Below, in pieces: positions 16,208 to 24,239 of a stretch of 64,000 nucleotides of DNA. The translations under genes and the position numbers were made by a program. The stretch spans positions 496,001-560,000 of the forward strand of contig NZ_LOKW01000012.1 in NCBI RefSeq assembly GCF_002211305.1, written 5' to 3'. The stretch is from Rhizobium sp. R634. Lineage in GTDB: Bacteria; Pseudomonadota; Alphaproteobacteria; Rhizobiales; Rhizobiaceae. The notes below the pieces were generated by a model, which was not told the DNA's origin, did not search any database, and saw nothing but the letters and a program-made list of their open reading frames with translations. How positions within the stretch are numbered: the first letter of the stretch is position 1; the number at the start of each line of letters is the position of its first letter.

Positions 16208-16690
16208 ATGAAAGCGCAGACGACGAAGACGATGGAGATACCGCAGGAGGAGAAGCGGCTGGAGAAGCAGTTGTGCTTTGCAGTCTATGCCACGGCGCAT
16301 GCTTTCACCCGCGCCTATAAGCCAATTCTGGAGAGGGTCGGCCTTACCTATCCGCAATATCTTGTGATGCTGGTGCTGTGGGAACGCAGCGAACTGCCGG
16401 TGAAGACGATCGGCGAGCAGTTGGACCTCGATTCCGGCACGCTGTCGCCGCTCCTCAAACGGCTGGAGCAAAGCGGGCTCATCAAGCGCATGCGCGACCT
16501 GCGCGACGAACGGCAGGTGATCGTGTCGCTGACACCGAAAGGTCAGGCGATGAAGGGAGAAATCGACACGATCATGACGGCGATCGGGCAAGCCGTGGGC
16601 TGTACGCTGGAGGAAATGGCCGAGATGCGCGACATGCTGCACCGGCTGCGGGATAATCTTGGGCGGGCCGGCTTAGGCGACGGCGACTGA
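16208..16690 (+). CDS. ohrR: OhrR, organic-peroxide-sensing MarR-family repressor
   Basis: A 160-residue MarR protein. The sensing cysteine is Cys23 in L-E-K-Q-L-C-F-A-V-Y, the conserved OhrR position. The HTH (T-I-G-E-Q-L-D-L-D-S-G-T-L-S-P-L-L-K) and wing (R-D-L-R-D-E-R-Q-V-I-V-S-L) follow. Oxidation of Cys23 releases DNA and derepresses ohr. Starts at 16133, 16199 and 16202 are in frame; I choose 16208 because AGGG lies nine bases upstream, whereas 16133 falls inside the operator. Confidence 0.9.
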   Translation: MKAQTTKTMEIPQEEKRLEKQLCFAVYATAHAFTRAYKPILERVGLTYPQYLVMLVLWERSELPVKTIGEQLDLDSGTLSPLLKRLEQSGLIKRMRDLRDERQVIVSLTPKGQAMKGEIDTIMTAIGQAVGCTLEEMAEMRDMLHRLRDNLGRAGLGDGD

Positions 16691-16721
16691 ACGCAGGCGC
16701 CGAAGAGAAATCTGTCGGCGA

Positions 16722-16955
16722 TCAGCCTCGCCGCGAAGCGGATTTGACCGGGGACCGGCGCTTCTTTGCAGGCGCCGCCTCGGGTTCGGCTTTGGCAGCC
16801 TGTTGCAGGCGCAGCGCCCTGAGCTTCTCGGTCTTCTTCTCGCGGGCCGAGGCTTCAGCCTCGATGATGGCGCGCGCCGTGTGATCGGTGGCTTCCGCCT
16901 TGTCGCGAGGCGAAAGCTTGGCGGGATTGAAGAATTCTCCCTTGGTGGCGGTCAT
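16722..16955 (-). CDS. Small conserved-looking hypothetical protein
   Basis: 77 residues, very basic and alanine-rich. It starts M-T-A-T-K-G-E-F-F-N-P, followed by a likely helix with A-R-A-I-I-E-A-E-A-S-A-R-E-K-K-T-E-K-L-R-A-L-R-L-like charged repeats and a Lys/Arg tail. The coding pattern, with strong third-position GC, and a GAGAGGGG site upstream support it as real. It converges on ohrR and could bind nucleic acid, but no domain is recognised. Confidence 0.65.
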   Translation of the reverse strand: MTATKGEFFNPAKLSPRDKAEATDHTARAIIEAEASAREKKTEKLRALRLQQAAKAEPEAAPAKKRRSPVKSASRRG

Positions 16956-17062
16956 GTGCCCCTCTCTCAGGTGATGACGGTGTTGGAGCGCGGCTCCACA
17001 GTGCAAGCCATGATGCCGTGGGGAACCGCGATCCCGCGGTGGCCCCGTTTCCGCAGCCGGAC

Positions 17063-17175
17063 TAGAGCATGATGCCGAAAGTGTGAGCGGTTTTCGGACG
17101 ATATCATGCTCTAATTCTTTAATTTAGAACGGGATTCAGTTTTAGGCCAACCGGGCCTAAAATCATCCTGTTCTA
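17063..17175. repeat. Rhizobial double-palindrome intergenic repeat
   Basis: The first palindrome is TAGAGCATGAT (17063-17073) with ATCATGCTCTA (17103-17113). The second is TAGAAC (17125-17130) with GTTCTA (17170-17175), containing an inner TTTTAGGCC/GGCCTAAAA stem (17140-17162). The final CTA is the complement of the rpsU stop codon. A part of the first palindrome recurs at 39811-39850. Confidence 0.75.
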
Positions 17176-17409
17176 GCGGGTGCGCAGAAGCTTCTTCGGC
17201 GCCGGCAGCAGGCCTTCGCGCTGCAGTTTTTTGCGCGCGAGCTTGCGCTGACGGCGAATAGCCTCGGCCTTCTCGCGGGCGCGCTTCTCAGAGGGCTTCT
17301 CGAAGGCGCTACGCGCTTTCATTTCCCGGAACAGGCCTTCCCGCTGCATCTTTTTCTTGAGCACGCGCAGTGCCTGGTCGACATTGTTATCCCTGACGAG
17401 TACCTGCAA
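17173..17409 (-). CDS. rpsU: 30S ribosomal protein S21
   Basis: A 78-residue S21. The body [19 protein letters not shown] and the C-terminal basic stretch [10 protein letters not shown] are diagnostic. S21 sits near the anti-Shine-Dalgarno end of 16S rRNA and aids initiation. There is no suitable ATG: the start is TTG at 17409, with AAAGGA eight bases upstream. The stop codon TAG lies inside an intergenic palindromic repeat. The minus-strand gene at 17465-17752 lies 55 bp upstream and may share its transcript. Confidence 0.92.
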   Translation of the reverse strand: MQVLVRDNNVDQALRVLKKKMQREGLFREMKARSAFEKPSEKRAREKAEAIRRQRKLARKKLQREGLLPAPKKLLRTR

Positions 17410-17464
17410 AGACGATATCCTTTCTTCGGCGGCAAGGCCGCACTGTCCACAATAAAACCTGCGA

Positions 17465-17752
17465 TTACTTCCCAACCCTGATGCTCGAAGGCTTCAGCCA
17501 GGACCCGGCGCCGTCCGATAATTTGGCGACCGCTTCGGGGGAAGCCTCGCATGGCGATCTCCCGGTATCGATGTCGGCCTCGGTAATCCGGCGCTCGAAA
17601 TTCTCCGCGTCGAACTGGACGCGATATTGCACATGACCGTGGTCGTTGGGCAGGATGCCGGCGATCCTGCATCGCTTCTCGGCCGCCGCGGTGCGGGTAA
17701 GGCCGGATTTCAGCACGATCACATCGCCGACTTTGTAGTTTGGTCTGCCCAT
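17465..17752 (-). CDS. Conserved-looking hypothetical protein upstream of rpsU
   Basis: 95 residues. [16 protein letters not shown] at the N-terminus looks like a small beta-barrel start, then [20 protein letters not shown]. The family is not recognised. A ribosome binding site, AAGGGA, precedes the ATG, and the stop is 55 bp before rpsU in the same direction, so an operon is likely. Soluble; function unknown. Confidence 0.75.
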   Translation of the reverse strand: MGRPNYKVGDVIVLKSGLTRTAAAEKRCRIAGILPNDHGHVQYRVQFDAENFERRITEADIDTGRSPCEASPEAVAKLSDGAGSWLKPSSIRVGK

Positions 17753-17799
17753 CGCAGTGTCCCTTCAACTCTTCGGCTGTTCAATAGGTCGATCAAAGC

Positions 17800-17824
17800 A
17801 AAAAGGCCGGGCACGAACCCGACC
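17800..17824 (-). terminator. Intrinsic terminator downstream of cspA
   Basis: On the minus strand GGTCGGG-TTCGTG-CCCGGCC is followed by TTTTT. It lies about 155 bp past the cspA stop, so the cspA transcript has a long 3' region. No other gene is evident between them. Confidence 0.75.
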
Positions 17825-17978
17825 TCTTCCTGTCACTCAGCCCTTCCGCTGCCAGTTCGATCAGCGCGCTGCCAGTACATCCGTGGTCAACGCGCTGTCC
17901 CATTCATGGCCAGTCAGGATGCCACAGCGTCATTCACCCGTCTAAGAAGACGCGCGGCGCTGCGGGGCGAATGACAAA

Positions 17979-18188
17979 TCATGCGGCCTGAAGATTGTCG
18001 GCCGAATTCTTGCCCGAACGCTTGTCGCGGACGAGATCGTAGCGAACCTTCTGACCTTCGGTCAGTTCGCGCATGCCAGCGCGTTCGACTGCCGAAATAT
18101 GGACGAAAACGTCCGTGGAACCATCATCCGGCTGAATGAAACCAAAACCCTTGGTGCCATTGAACCACTTAACCACGCCTGAATTCAT
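17979..18188 (-). CDS. cspA: Cold-shock protein CspA family
   Basis: A 69-residue single cold-shock domain. RNP1 is K-G-F-G-F-I-Q and RNP2 V-F-V-H-I-S; the start [12 protein letters not shown] is typical of rhizobial Csp proteins. It binds single-stranded RNA/DNA and melts RNA structure. AAGGAAA precedes the ATG. The 240 bp upstream holds no gene and includes an AT-rich part, consistent with a long 5' untranslated region as in other cold-shock genes. Confidence 0.93.
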   Translation of the reverse strand: MNSGVVKWFNGTKGFGFIQPDDGSTDVFVHISAVERAGMRELTEGQKVRYDLVRDKRSGKNSADNLQAA

Positions 18189-18400
18189 AACGATTTCCTT
18201 TTCAACCGTTTGAGTGCACCCGGGGAAGGATATCCGCGGGCAATATCGATGCTGAGAGGAGATCTGACGAAGCGCGGGCGCGCATGGACAAAGGTCACAA
18301 GCAATATTCGATAGACACCATGTAGGCTTTTTATCGAATTAAGCAATGCTAAATCGAAAATAAAACCTTTCCGGGCGGGTCAAAGCCGGCCGGAAAGCGG

Positions 18401-18423
18401 GGGCGGCCGGATGACGGCCGCCC
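18401..18423 (-). terminator. Strong hairpin after L,D-transpeptidase gene
   Basis: GGGCGGCCG (18401-18409) and CGGCCGCCC (18415-18423) pair perfectly around a five-base loop, just past the stop of the minus-strand L,D-transpeptidase gene. T-tracts are short, so efficiency is uncertain. Confidence 0.55.
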
Positions 18424-18429
18424 GGCGCA

Positions 18430-19164
18430 TTACTGCCAAACGACGATCGGCGCCTTTGTCGGAACGCGATCGTAGAGATCGATAATGTCTTGGTTCATCA
18501 GCCTTACGCAGCCTGACGAAACGGCCTTGCCGATCGAGCGCCAATCGGGATTGCCGTGCAGGCGATAGAGCGTATCCTCGCCATTCGAGAAAATATAGAG
18601 GGCGCGGGCGCCGAGCGGGTTCTTCAGGCCCGGCTCCATGCCGCCGTTCTCGATCGAATATTTGACGAGTTCCGGCTGGCGGGCGACCATCTCGTTCGGC
18701 GGCTTCCAGCGCGGCCATTTCTGACGCCACTGAATGACGCCCGAGCCCTGCCAGGCGAAACCTTCGCGGCCGATGCCGACGCCGTAACGCATCGCCATGC
18801 CGTCAGCCTGGACCAGATAAAGGAAGCGCGACGGCGTATCGACGACGATGGTGCCGGGCGGCTGCCCCGTGGGATCGACGACGCGCTGGCGGTAGTAGCG
18901 CGGATCGATCTGCTCGTAGGGCACGGCGGGAATGAGGAAGCCGCCGTCCTCGATGGGACCATACATGACGGCAAGCTCGGCGTCGCTCGGCACGCTCGAC
19001 GTTCCCATGGACTGGAACAGGCGAACGGGCGAACGGTAGATGATCCTCGTATCGCCTGCCGTCACCGTGTTGGCCGAGGAGGCGCAACCGGTAAGCGCAG
19101 AAGCTGCGGTCAGTGCCGATAAGGAAAGAAAGCTGCGGCGGGAAAGATGTCTATCGAAGCTCAT
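18430..19164 (-). CDS. L,D-transpeptidase (ErfK/YbiS/YcfS/YnhG family), Tat lipoprotein
   Basis: 244 residues. The N-terminus L-S-R-R-S-F-L-S-L-S is a twin-arginine signal, followed by a lipobox L-T-G-C near residue 27, so it is probably an exported lipoprotein. The YkuD catalytic region is R-L-H-G-N-P-D-W-R-S-I-G-K then S-S-G-C-V-R-L-M, with the nucleophile Cys. It should make 3-3 peptidoglycan crosslinks or anchor outer-membrane proteins to the wall. The start at 19164 gives the signal peptide; upstream in-frame sequence does not look like protein. A paralogue lies immediately upstream. Confidence 0.9.
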   Translation of the reverse strand: MSFDRHLSRRSFLSLSALTAASALTGCASSANTVTAGDTRIIYRSPVRLFQSMGTSSVPSDAELAVMYGPIEDGGFLIPAVPYEQIDPRYYRQRVVDPTGQPPGTIVVDTPSRFLYLVQADGMAMRYGVGIGREGFAWQGSGVIQWRQKWPRWKPPNEMVARQPELVKYSIENGGMEPGLKNPLGARALYIFSNGEDTLYRLHGNPDWRSIGKAVSSGCVRLMNQDIIDLYDRVPTKAPIVVWQ

Positions 19165-19339
19165 GACGCGGGACTGAGTTCCTTTTGATGCGGGAAGCCG
19201 AACGAGGCACCTGATAACCGATGATTCGTCCATTGCCGATAACGACATGAGAAAATCTATCGGCTTGTGCCAAATAAACCATAGCTTCACGCAGACGTGT
19301 CCGGCCGCGAGCGGACGAATGGGTAGCGCTGTTGCAGCG

Positions 19340-20146
19340 CTACATCACAACGATCTCGGCCTTTGCGGGGACGCGGCTGTAGAGGTCGATCACATCCTGG
19401 TTGAGCATGCGCACGCAGCCCGAAGAGGTGGCCTTGCCGATCGACTGCCAGTCCGGCGTGCCGTGGATGCGGTAGAGCGTATCCTGCCCGTCCTTGAAGA
19501 TATACATGGCGCGGGCGCCGAGCGGGTTCTGAAGGCCCGGATTCATGCCGCCGTTTTCCGCGGCAAAGGGGCGAACCTCAGGCTGGCGGGAGACCATTTC
19601 GACCGGCGGCGTCCAACGCGGCCATTTCTGCTTCCATTGAATGACGCCGCGGCCCGACCAGGCATAGCCGTCGCGGCCGAGGCCGACGCCGTAGCGCATC
19701 GCCTTGCCGTTGCCCTCGACGAAATAGAGAAAGCGCGACTTGGTATCGATGACAACGGTGCCGGGACGCTCGAGCGTCTGATATTCAACTTCCTGGCGCA
19801 GAAATTGCGGCTGGATGCGGCTGACCGGGATCGACGGCAGGGTGAAATCCTCGTCACGCAGTTCGCCGTACATCGTCATATTCACCGGATTGCTGACCGG
19901 CAGGCCGTAGGTCTGGTTGAACTGTGTCCTGTAGAGTTCGCGCGTCTGGGGCACCGGCTGATCGGGGATGGGCCGCACCCGGCGCGGATCGACGCCAGGC
20001 GGCTGATAGAAGACCGGCGAGGTTTCCTGCACGAAGCGGGCCGGCGAATCGGCGGCAACGTCGGGAATGAGGATGTTGCAGCCACTCAGCGACGCGGCGG
20101 CCGTTACAAGCCCGGCAATCGGGAAAACCCGGCGCAGAAAATTCAT
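19340..20146 (-). CDS. L,D-transpeptidase paralogue, lipoprotein
   Basis: 268 residues, closely similar to the neighbour in the catalytic half (G-V-I-Q-W-K-Q-K-W-P-R-W, L-Y-R-I-H-G-T-P-D-W, S-S-G-C-V-R). The N-terminus M-N-F-L-R-R-V-F-P-I-A-G-L has a Sec-type signal with a lipobox L-S-G-C, unlike the Tat-like signal of its neighbour. It has an extra proline-rich segment before the catalytic domain. The ATG at 20146 is chosen for the signal peptide. The tandem pair arose by duplication, but 175 bp between them suggests separate promoters. Confidence 0.9.
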   Translation of the reverse strand: MNFLRRVFPIAGLVTAAASLSGCNILIPDVAADSPARFVQETSPVFYQPPGVDPRRVRPIPDQPVPQTRELYRTQFNQTYGLPVSNPVNMTMYGELRDEDFTLPSIPVSRIQPQFLRQEVEYQTLERPGTVVIDTKSRFLYFVEGNGKAMRYGVGLGRDGYAWSGRGVIQWKQKWPRWTPPVEMVSRQPEVRPFAAENGGMNPGLQNPLGARAMYIFKDGQDTLYRIHGTPDWQSIGKATSSGCVRMLNQDVIDLYSRVPAKAEIVVM

Positions 20147-20260
20147 GGAACCGCCCTTATCAACGATCGGCAAGACAGTGACATCTGCTTGAACGATGGC
20201 ATTCGCGGCTGGCGCGAAGCTGGCGTCAGGGTGGAAGATCAAACTCGCAAAACGGTGAAT

Positions 20261-20302
20261 CCGCCGTCGCTATCGGCGACGGCGGCCGGTGTTGCCGGCC
20301 GC
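20261..20302 (-). terminator. Overlapping double hairpin between hydrolase and L,D-transpeptidase genes
   Basis: CCGCCGTCG (20261-20269)/CGACGGCGG (20277-20285) and GCGGCCGG (20282-20289)/CCGGCCGC (20295-20302) are perfect stems that share bases 20282-20285, so they cannot form fully together. They follow the stop of the minus-strand hydrolase and probably terminate its transcript. Confidence 0.5.
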
Positions 20303-20309
20303 TGCAAAC

Positions 20310-21236
20310 TCAAGCCGCCACGCCGTGAAAGAAGCGTATGCTCTGCTCGATCTCGGCGGGCAGCGCCGAGGTATGATTGCCGGTGACGGTATCCGTCTCG
20401 ATGTGCGTGCCGGCGGCACGTGCGCGGCGGGCGAGCAGATCGGCGCGGTCGTTGAAATGGGACTCTTCCGTGCCATGGACGACCCGAACCGGGCATTTGA
20501 AGCTGTGGGCGTAGCACAGGGCCGAGCGCACCTCGAATTCATGCGCATTGCTGTCGTCGAAGCGGATATCCTGAGGATAGCGGCTGAAGAAGCGGAAGGC
20601 ATTGGGATTGCCCGAGATCGGCGCGGCGGCGCGGAATTTATGCGTGCTCATTGCGGTCAGCATGGTGAGCGTGCCGCCGATGCTGTGGCCGGCGATAAAA
20701 AGGCGCTGGGAATCGACGCCCGGCAAGTGGGCCAGGCGTTCGGTTGCGGCAAGGACGTCGTCCACCTCGTCGTAGAAGCCGGAGAAATTGCCCATCTGTC
20801 CGTTTTCGCCGCGCAGCGACGGCATCATCACGACGTAACCGGCATCCATATAGGGCTTCATCAGCTGCCAGTGGCCAATGCCCATGGCATTGCCGCCGTG
20901 GAGGAAAAGCACGGCGGGCTTGGCGGTATGCTCGCGCTTGTATTTCGAAACCCAGGCCGCGAGTTCCAGCTCGCCGCCATAGCCGGAGCGATAGAAGATC
21001 TTGTCGGCGTCGGCAGGCGCGTTCAGCGGTTCGTATTTATCGGGCGCCGGACCCTTTTTCAGCAGTTTCGTGCGGAAATGGCGGCGGACGGCGGCATAGT
21101 CGTGCTTGGCAAGGCGCGGCTCGTCCGGAACGTCGAAGGCGGCGGCCATGCGCGGCAGGACAAGCGCACCGGCGAGCCCCGCCAGCACGGCGCGGCGGTG
21201 GCGGAAAAAAGAATTTTTTTGTTCATGCGAACTCAT
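20310..21236 (-). CDS. Alpha/beta-hydrolase, exported (dienelactone hydrolase-like)
   Basis: 308 residues. After an N-terminal signal (R-H-R-R-A-V-L-A-G-L-A-G-A-L-V-L-P, resembling a Tat signal) comes an alpha/beta-hydrolase fold: V-L-F-L-H-G-G-N-A-M-G oxyanion region, nucleophile elbow G-H-S-I-G-G, and the acid V-V-H-G-T-E-E-S-H and histidine G-N-H-T-S near the end. It resembles dienelactone hydrolase or prolyl-oligopeptidase esterases; the substrate is unknown. Likely periplasmic. Confidence 0.82.
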   Translation of the reverse strand: MSSHEQKNSFFRHRRAVLAGLAGALVLPRMAAAFDVPDEPRLAKHDYAAVRRHFRTKLLKKGPAPDKYEPLNAPADADKIFYRSGYGGELELAAWVSKYKREHTAKPAVLFLHGGNAMGIGHWQLMKPYMDAGYVVMMPSLRGENGQMGNFSGFYDEVDDVLAATERLAHLPGVDSQRLFIAGHSIGGTLTMLTAMSTHKFRAAAPISGNPNAFRFFSRYPQDIRFDDSNAHEFEVRSALCYAHSFKCPVRVVHGTEESHFNDRADLLARRARAAGTHIETDTVTGNHTSALPAEIEQSIRFFHGVAA

Positions 21237-21355
21237 GACGCAACACCCAAATCAATTCCCCGGCACACAAGATTTGCACCGGAAACCGCGTTGCCGCCAA
21301 TACACATCGTGTTGAAAATATCGTCCTGCGTCATTGTTGCGCAGGGAACTGAAAT

Positions 21356-22981
21356 TTACTCCACCTTCGCGTCGATCATGGCGATCAGCGTACGCAGCCT
21401 GTCGGCCTCATAGGAAGGCTTGTCGGGGCGAAGGCGGGCAATGCGTGGAAAGCGCATCGCCACGCCGGATTTGTGCCGCGTCGAGCGGTTGATGCCCTCG
21501 AAGGCCACCTCGACGACGAAGCCGAAATCCTTGTCGGCGCGTACTGCGCGCACCGGGCCGAAGCGATCGGTGGTGTTGTTGCGCACGAACTTGTCGAGCA
21601 CCTCGAGTTCGGCATCGGTGAAACCGAAATAGGCCTTGCCGACGGGAACCAGTTGTTCGCCGTCCTCATCATCGGCCCAGACTCCGAAGGTGAAATCGGA
21701 ATAATAGCTGGAGCGCTTGCCGTGCCCGCGCTGGGCATACATCAGCACCGCATCGACATTGTAAGGATTGCGCTTCCACTTGAACCAAGGCCCCTTCATG
21801 CGGCCGGCCTGATAGATGCTGTCGCGACGCTTGATCATCACCCCCTCGATCACAGGATCGGGCGGGGCGGCGCGCAGATCGTCGAGCTCTGCCCAGGATG
21901 AAAATGAGACAAGCGGCGACAAATCGAAACGGTCGTGGGGGGCATGCTCGATGATCTCGCCCAAGCGGTCGCGGCGATCGACATAGGTGCGGCCGCGGAT
22001 GTCCTCCTCACCATCGAAGAGCACGTCGTAGGCGCGGATGAAGGCCGGGTAGTCGTCGAGCATCTTCGCCGTCACCGTCTTGCGGTTCAGGCGCTGTTGC
22101 AGATCGGAGAAGGTGCGGGTCGGGCTGTTGGAGCGCGCTGTGCCGCCGACCAAAAGTTCGCCATCGATGACGCCGGAAAAATCGATCGCTTCGAGAATAT
22201 CGGGAAAGGCGCCTGAAATGTCGTCGCCGGAACGGGAATAGATCTTGCGCCTGTCGCCGGAGCGGGAGAGCTGGACACGGATGCCATCCCATTTCCATTC
22301 GGCGGCATAGTCGGCCGGATCGAGACCGTCGAGATCGCCCTCCTCCACCGCATTGGCCAGCATGACGGAATGGAAGATCGCCGGCGTCGCCAGCACCGGT
22401 TTTTCCCCGCCGCCCGCCAGCCATTCGAACAATGTCTCGTAAGGCGGCTGCAGCCCGTGCCACAGGGTTTCGATCTCGGTGACGTCCTTGGCCCCGAGAT
22501 CGGCGAGCGCCTGCTTGGCGAGGCGCGCCGAAACGCCGATACGCATGGCGCCGGTCGCAAGCTTGATGAAGGCAAAACGGCCGGAGGAATCCAGCCGGTC
22601 GAGCAGGTCGCGGACGTAGCCGCGCACTTCGGTGCGGCCGAGCGCGTTCATGCGGCTGACGACCTCGCCGAGACGTGGCTGAGCAAGCGCCGAGCGATCG
22701 ATATCCCTCTCATTGTCCCAGACGAGCGAAATGGTTTCGGCGAGATCGCCGACATAGTCGTAGGAATAGCGAAACAGCACCTCGTCCATGCGCTCCAGCA
22801 CCAGCTCGCGCAGCATGGCGGGCTTGACGTTGCGCACCTCCAGCGTTCCGGCGATGGCAGCGAGGCCATAGCCGCGATCCGGATCGGGCGTATCGCGGAA
22901 ATAGTCGGTGAGCAGCTTCAGCTTGCCGTTACGGCTAGGGGTCAGCACCAGGCGGTCGAGGAGATCGGCGAAGGCTTTCAT
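21356..22981 (-). CDS. ATP-dependent DNA ligase (LigC/LigB-type, damage-response associated)
   Basis: 541 residues. The nucleotidyltransferase motif is E-W-K-W-D-G-I-R, with catalytic Lys230, after an N-terminal DNA-binding domain (about 1-200). Motifs IV/V are V-I-E-G-V-M-I-K-R-R and W-F-K-W-K-R, with an OB-fold C-terminus. The N-terminal domain excludes a minimal LigD-type ligase. Such ligases are encoded with a metallo-beta-lactamase exonuclease, a DEXH helicase and a phosphoesterase in the ligase-associated damage-response cluster; here only the exonuclease is present, 201 bp upstream. Confidence 0.9.
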   Translation of the reverse strand: MKAFADLLDRLVLTPSRNGKLKLLTDYFRDTPDPDRGYGLAAIAGTLEVRNVKPAMLRELVLERMDEVLFRYSYDYVGDLAETISLVWDNERDIDRSALAQPRLGEVVSRMNALGRTEVRGYVRDLLDRLDSSGRFAFIKLATGAMRIGVSARLAKQALADLGAKDVTEIETLWHGLQPPYETLFEWLAGGGEKPVLATPAIFHSVMLANAVEEGDLDGLDPADYAAEWKWDGIRVQLSRSGDRRKIYSRSGDDISGAFPDILEAIDFSGVIDGELLVGGTARSNSPTRTFSDLQQRLNRKTVTAKMLDDYPAFIRAYDVLFDGEEDIRGRTYVDRRDRLGEIIEHAPHDRFDLSPLVSFSSWAELDDLRAAPPDPVIEGVMIKRRDSIYQAGRMKGPWFKWKRNPYNVDAVLMYAQRGHGKRSSYYSDFTFGVWADDEDGEQLVPVGKAYFGFTDAELEVLDKFVRNNTTDRFGPVRAVRADKDFGFVVEVAFEGINRSTRHKSGVAMRFPRIARLRPDKPSYEADRLRTLIAMIDAKVE

Positions 22982-23009
22982 GGGCGCCTCCCCATGCTAG
23001 GGAAAGACA

Positions 23010-23158
23010 CCTCCCCAACCCCTCCCCACAGGTGGGAGGGGCTAACCCGCGGCACTGCCCTGCCGTCCTTCGACCTCGGCGTTCTTGGCGACGGTCCTTT
23101 GGCCAGGCGATGCGGCAGGTTAAGCCCCTCCCCCTTGTGGGGAGGGGTTGGGGAGGGG
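23010..23158. repeat. Long inverted repeat of rhizobial CCTCCCC type
   Basis: The left arm (about 23010-23046) and right arm (about 23119-23158) are near-perfect inverted copies, containing CTCCCCAACCCCTCCCCACA and its complement. The 72-bp centre is unrelated. The element sits between the exonuclease and ligase genes and fills nearly all the gap. Confidence 0.75.
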
Positions 23159-23182
23159 TTTTCCTGCAGCACGCAGCTCATC

Positions 23183-24193
23183 TCAATCCCCCTCATCCTC
23201 ATAGCCCACGAGATGCAGCGGCTTCGCTTTGATGCCCTGCAACTGGCACCAGCGTACCAGGGCTTCCTCGCGGCCATGCGTCACCCACACCTCTGCCGGA
23301 TGCAACTCCCGGATCGTTTCCGTCAGCTCCGGCCAGTCGCAATGGTCGGAGATGACGAGCGGCAATTCGACGCCGAGCTGTTTTGCGCGCTGGCGCACCA
23401 TCATCCAGCCGGAGGCGAAGGACGGCAGCGGCTCGTTGAAGCGGCGGGCCCAGCGGTCGGCAAAGGCCGATGACGGACCGATGACGACGGCGCCCTTGAA
23501 GGCGGATTTGTCGCGGCTTTCGATCGTGGCCGGCAGCAGTTCGCCGAGATCGACGCCCTGCCCGATATAATAGTCGCAGAGCTTCTCCATGGCGCCGTGG
23601 ATATAGATCGGTTCGGCATAACCGGCATCGCGCAGCAGCCGGATGACGCGCTGGGCCTTGCCGAGCGCATAGGCGCCGACGAGATGGGTGCGCTCGGGAA
23701 ACTGCCGGAGCGAGGCCAGCAGCTTGCCGGTCTCATCCATCGGATCGGGATGATGGAAAACCGGCAGCCCAAAGGTCGCCTCGGTGATGAACACGTCGCA
23801 GGGGACCGGCACATAGGCCGCGCAGGTCGGGTCGGGGCGGCGCTTGTAATCCCCGGAGACGACGATGCGCGTGCCGTTCTTTTCGATGGCGATCTGGGCC
23901 GAACCGAGCACATGGCCGGCGGGATGGAAGCTCACCTTGACGCCGTTCACCCACAGTTCCTCGGCGAAGGAAACAGCCTGCTCGCTAGCGCAGAAACCGT
24001 CGCCATAGCGCAGCCGCATGATATCCAACGTCTGGCGAGTGGCGAGCACGTTCACATGGCCCGGCCGGGCATGATCCGAATGACCGTGGGTGATGAGCGC
24101 CCGCTCGACGGGACGCACAGGGTCGACATAAAAGCCGCCTTCCGGGCAGTAGAGCCCCTCCGGGGCGGGATAAAGCAGCGCATCAGCTCTCAT
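23183..24193 (-). CDS. Ligase-associated DNA damage-response exonuclease (metallo-beta-lactamase fold)
   Basis: 336 residues. The metal site is T-H-G-H-S-D-H-A-R (HxHxDH), followed by later His residues in G-H-V-L-G-S-A-Q and C-D-W, the build of the beta-CASP/SNM1-like branch. It is the likely exonuclease partner of the ATP-dependent DNA ligase downstream, acting on damaged or broken ends. The start at 24193 begins M-R-A-D-A-L-L-Y-P; an upstream in-frame start at 24325 would overlap the neighbouring gene and is unlikely. Shine-Dalgarno is weak. Confidence 0.88.
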   Translation of the reverse strand: MRADALLYPAPEGLYCPEGGFYVDPVRPVERALITHGHSDHARPGHVNVLATRQTLDIMRLRYGDGFCASEQAVSFAEELWVNGVKVSFHPAGHVLGSAQIAIEKNGTRIVVSGDYKRRPDPTCAAYVPVPCDVFITEATFGLPVFHHPDPMDETGKLLASLRQFPERTHLVGAYALGKAQRVIRLLRDAGYAEPIYIHGAMEKLCDYYIGQGVDLGELLPATIESRDKSAFKGAVVIGPSSAFADRWARRFNEPLPSFASGWMMVRQRAKQLGVELPLVISDHCDWPELTETIRELHPAEVWVTHGREEALVRWCQLQGIKAKPLHLVGYEDEGD

Positions 24194-24239
24194 GAAACTA
24201 GAGATAGCGAGAAATGAACGCGAGGCTAGAGGGAGCGAT

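Noticed and set aside
17757..17974. Short open frames between rpsU cluster and cspA
   Set aside because: Lie across the cspA terminator and have no ribosome binding site.
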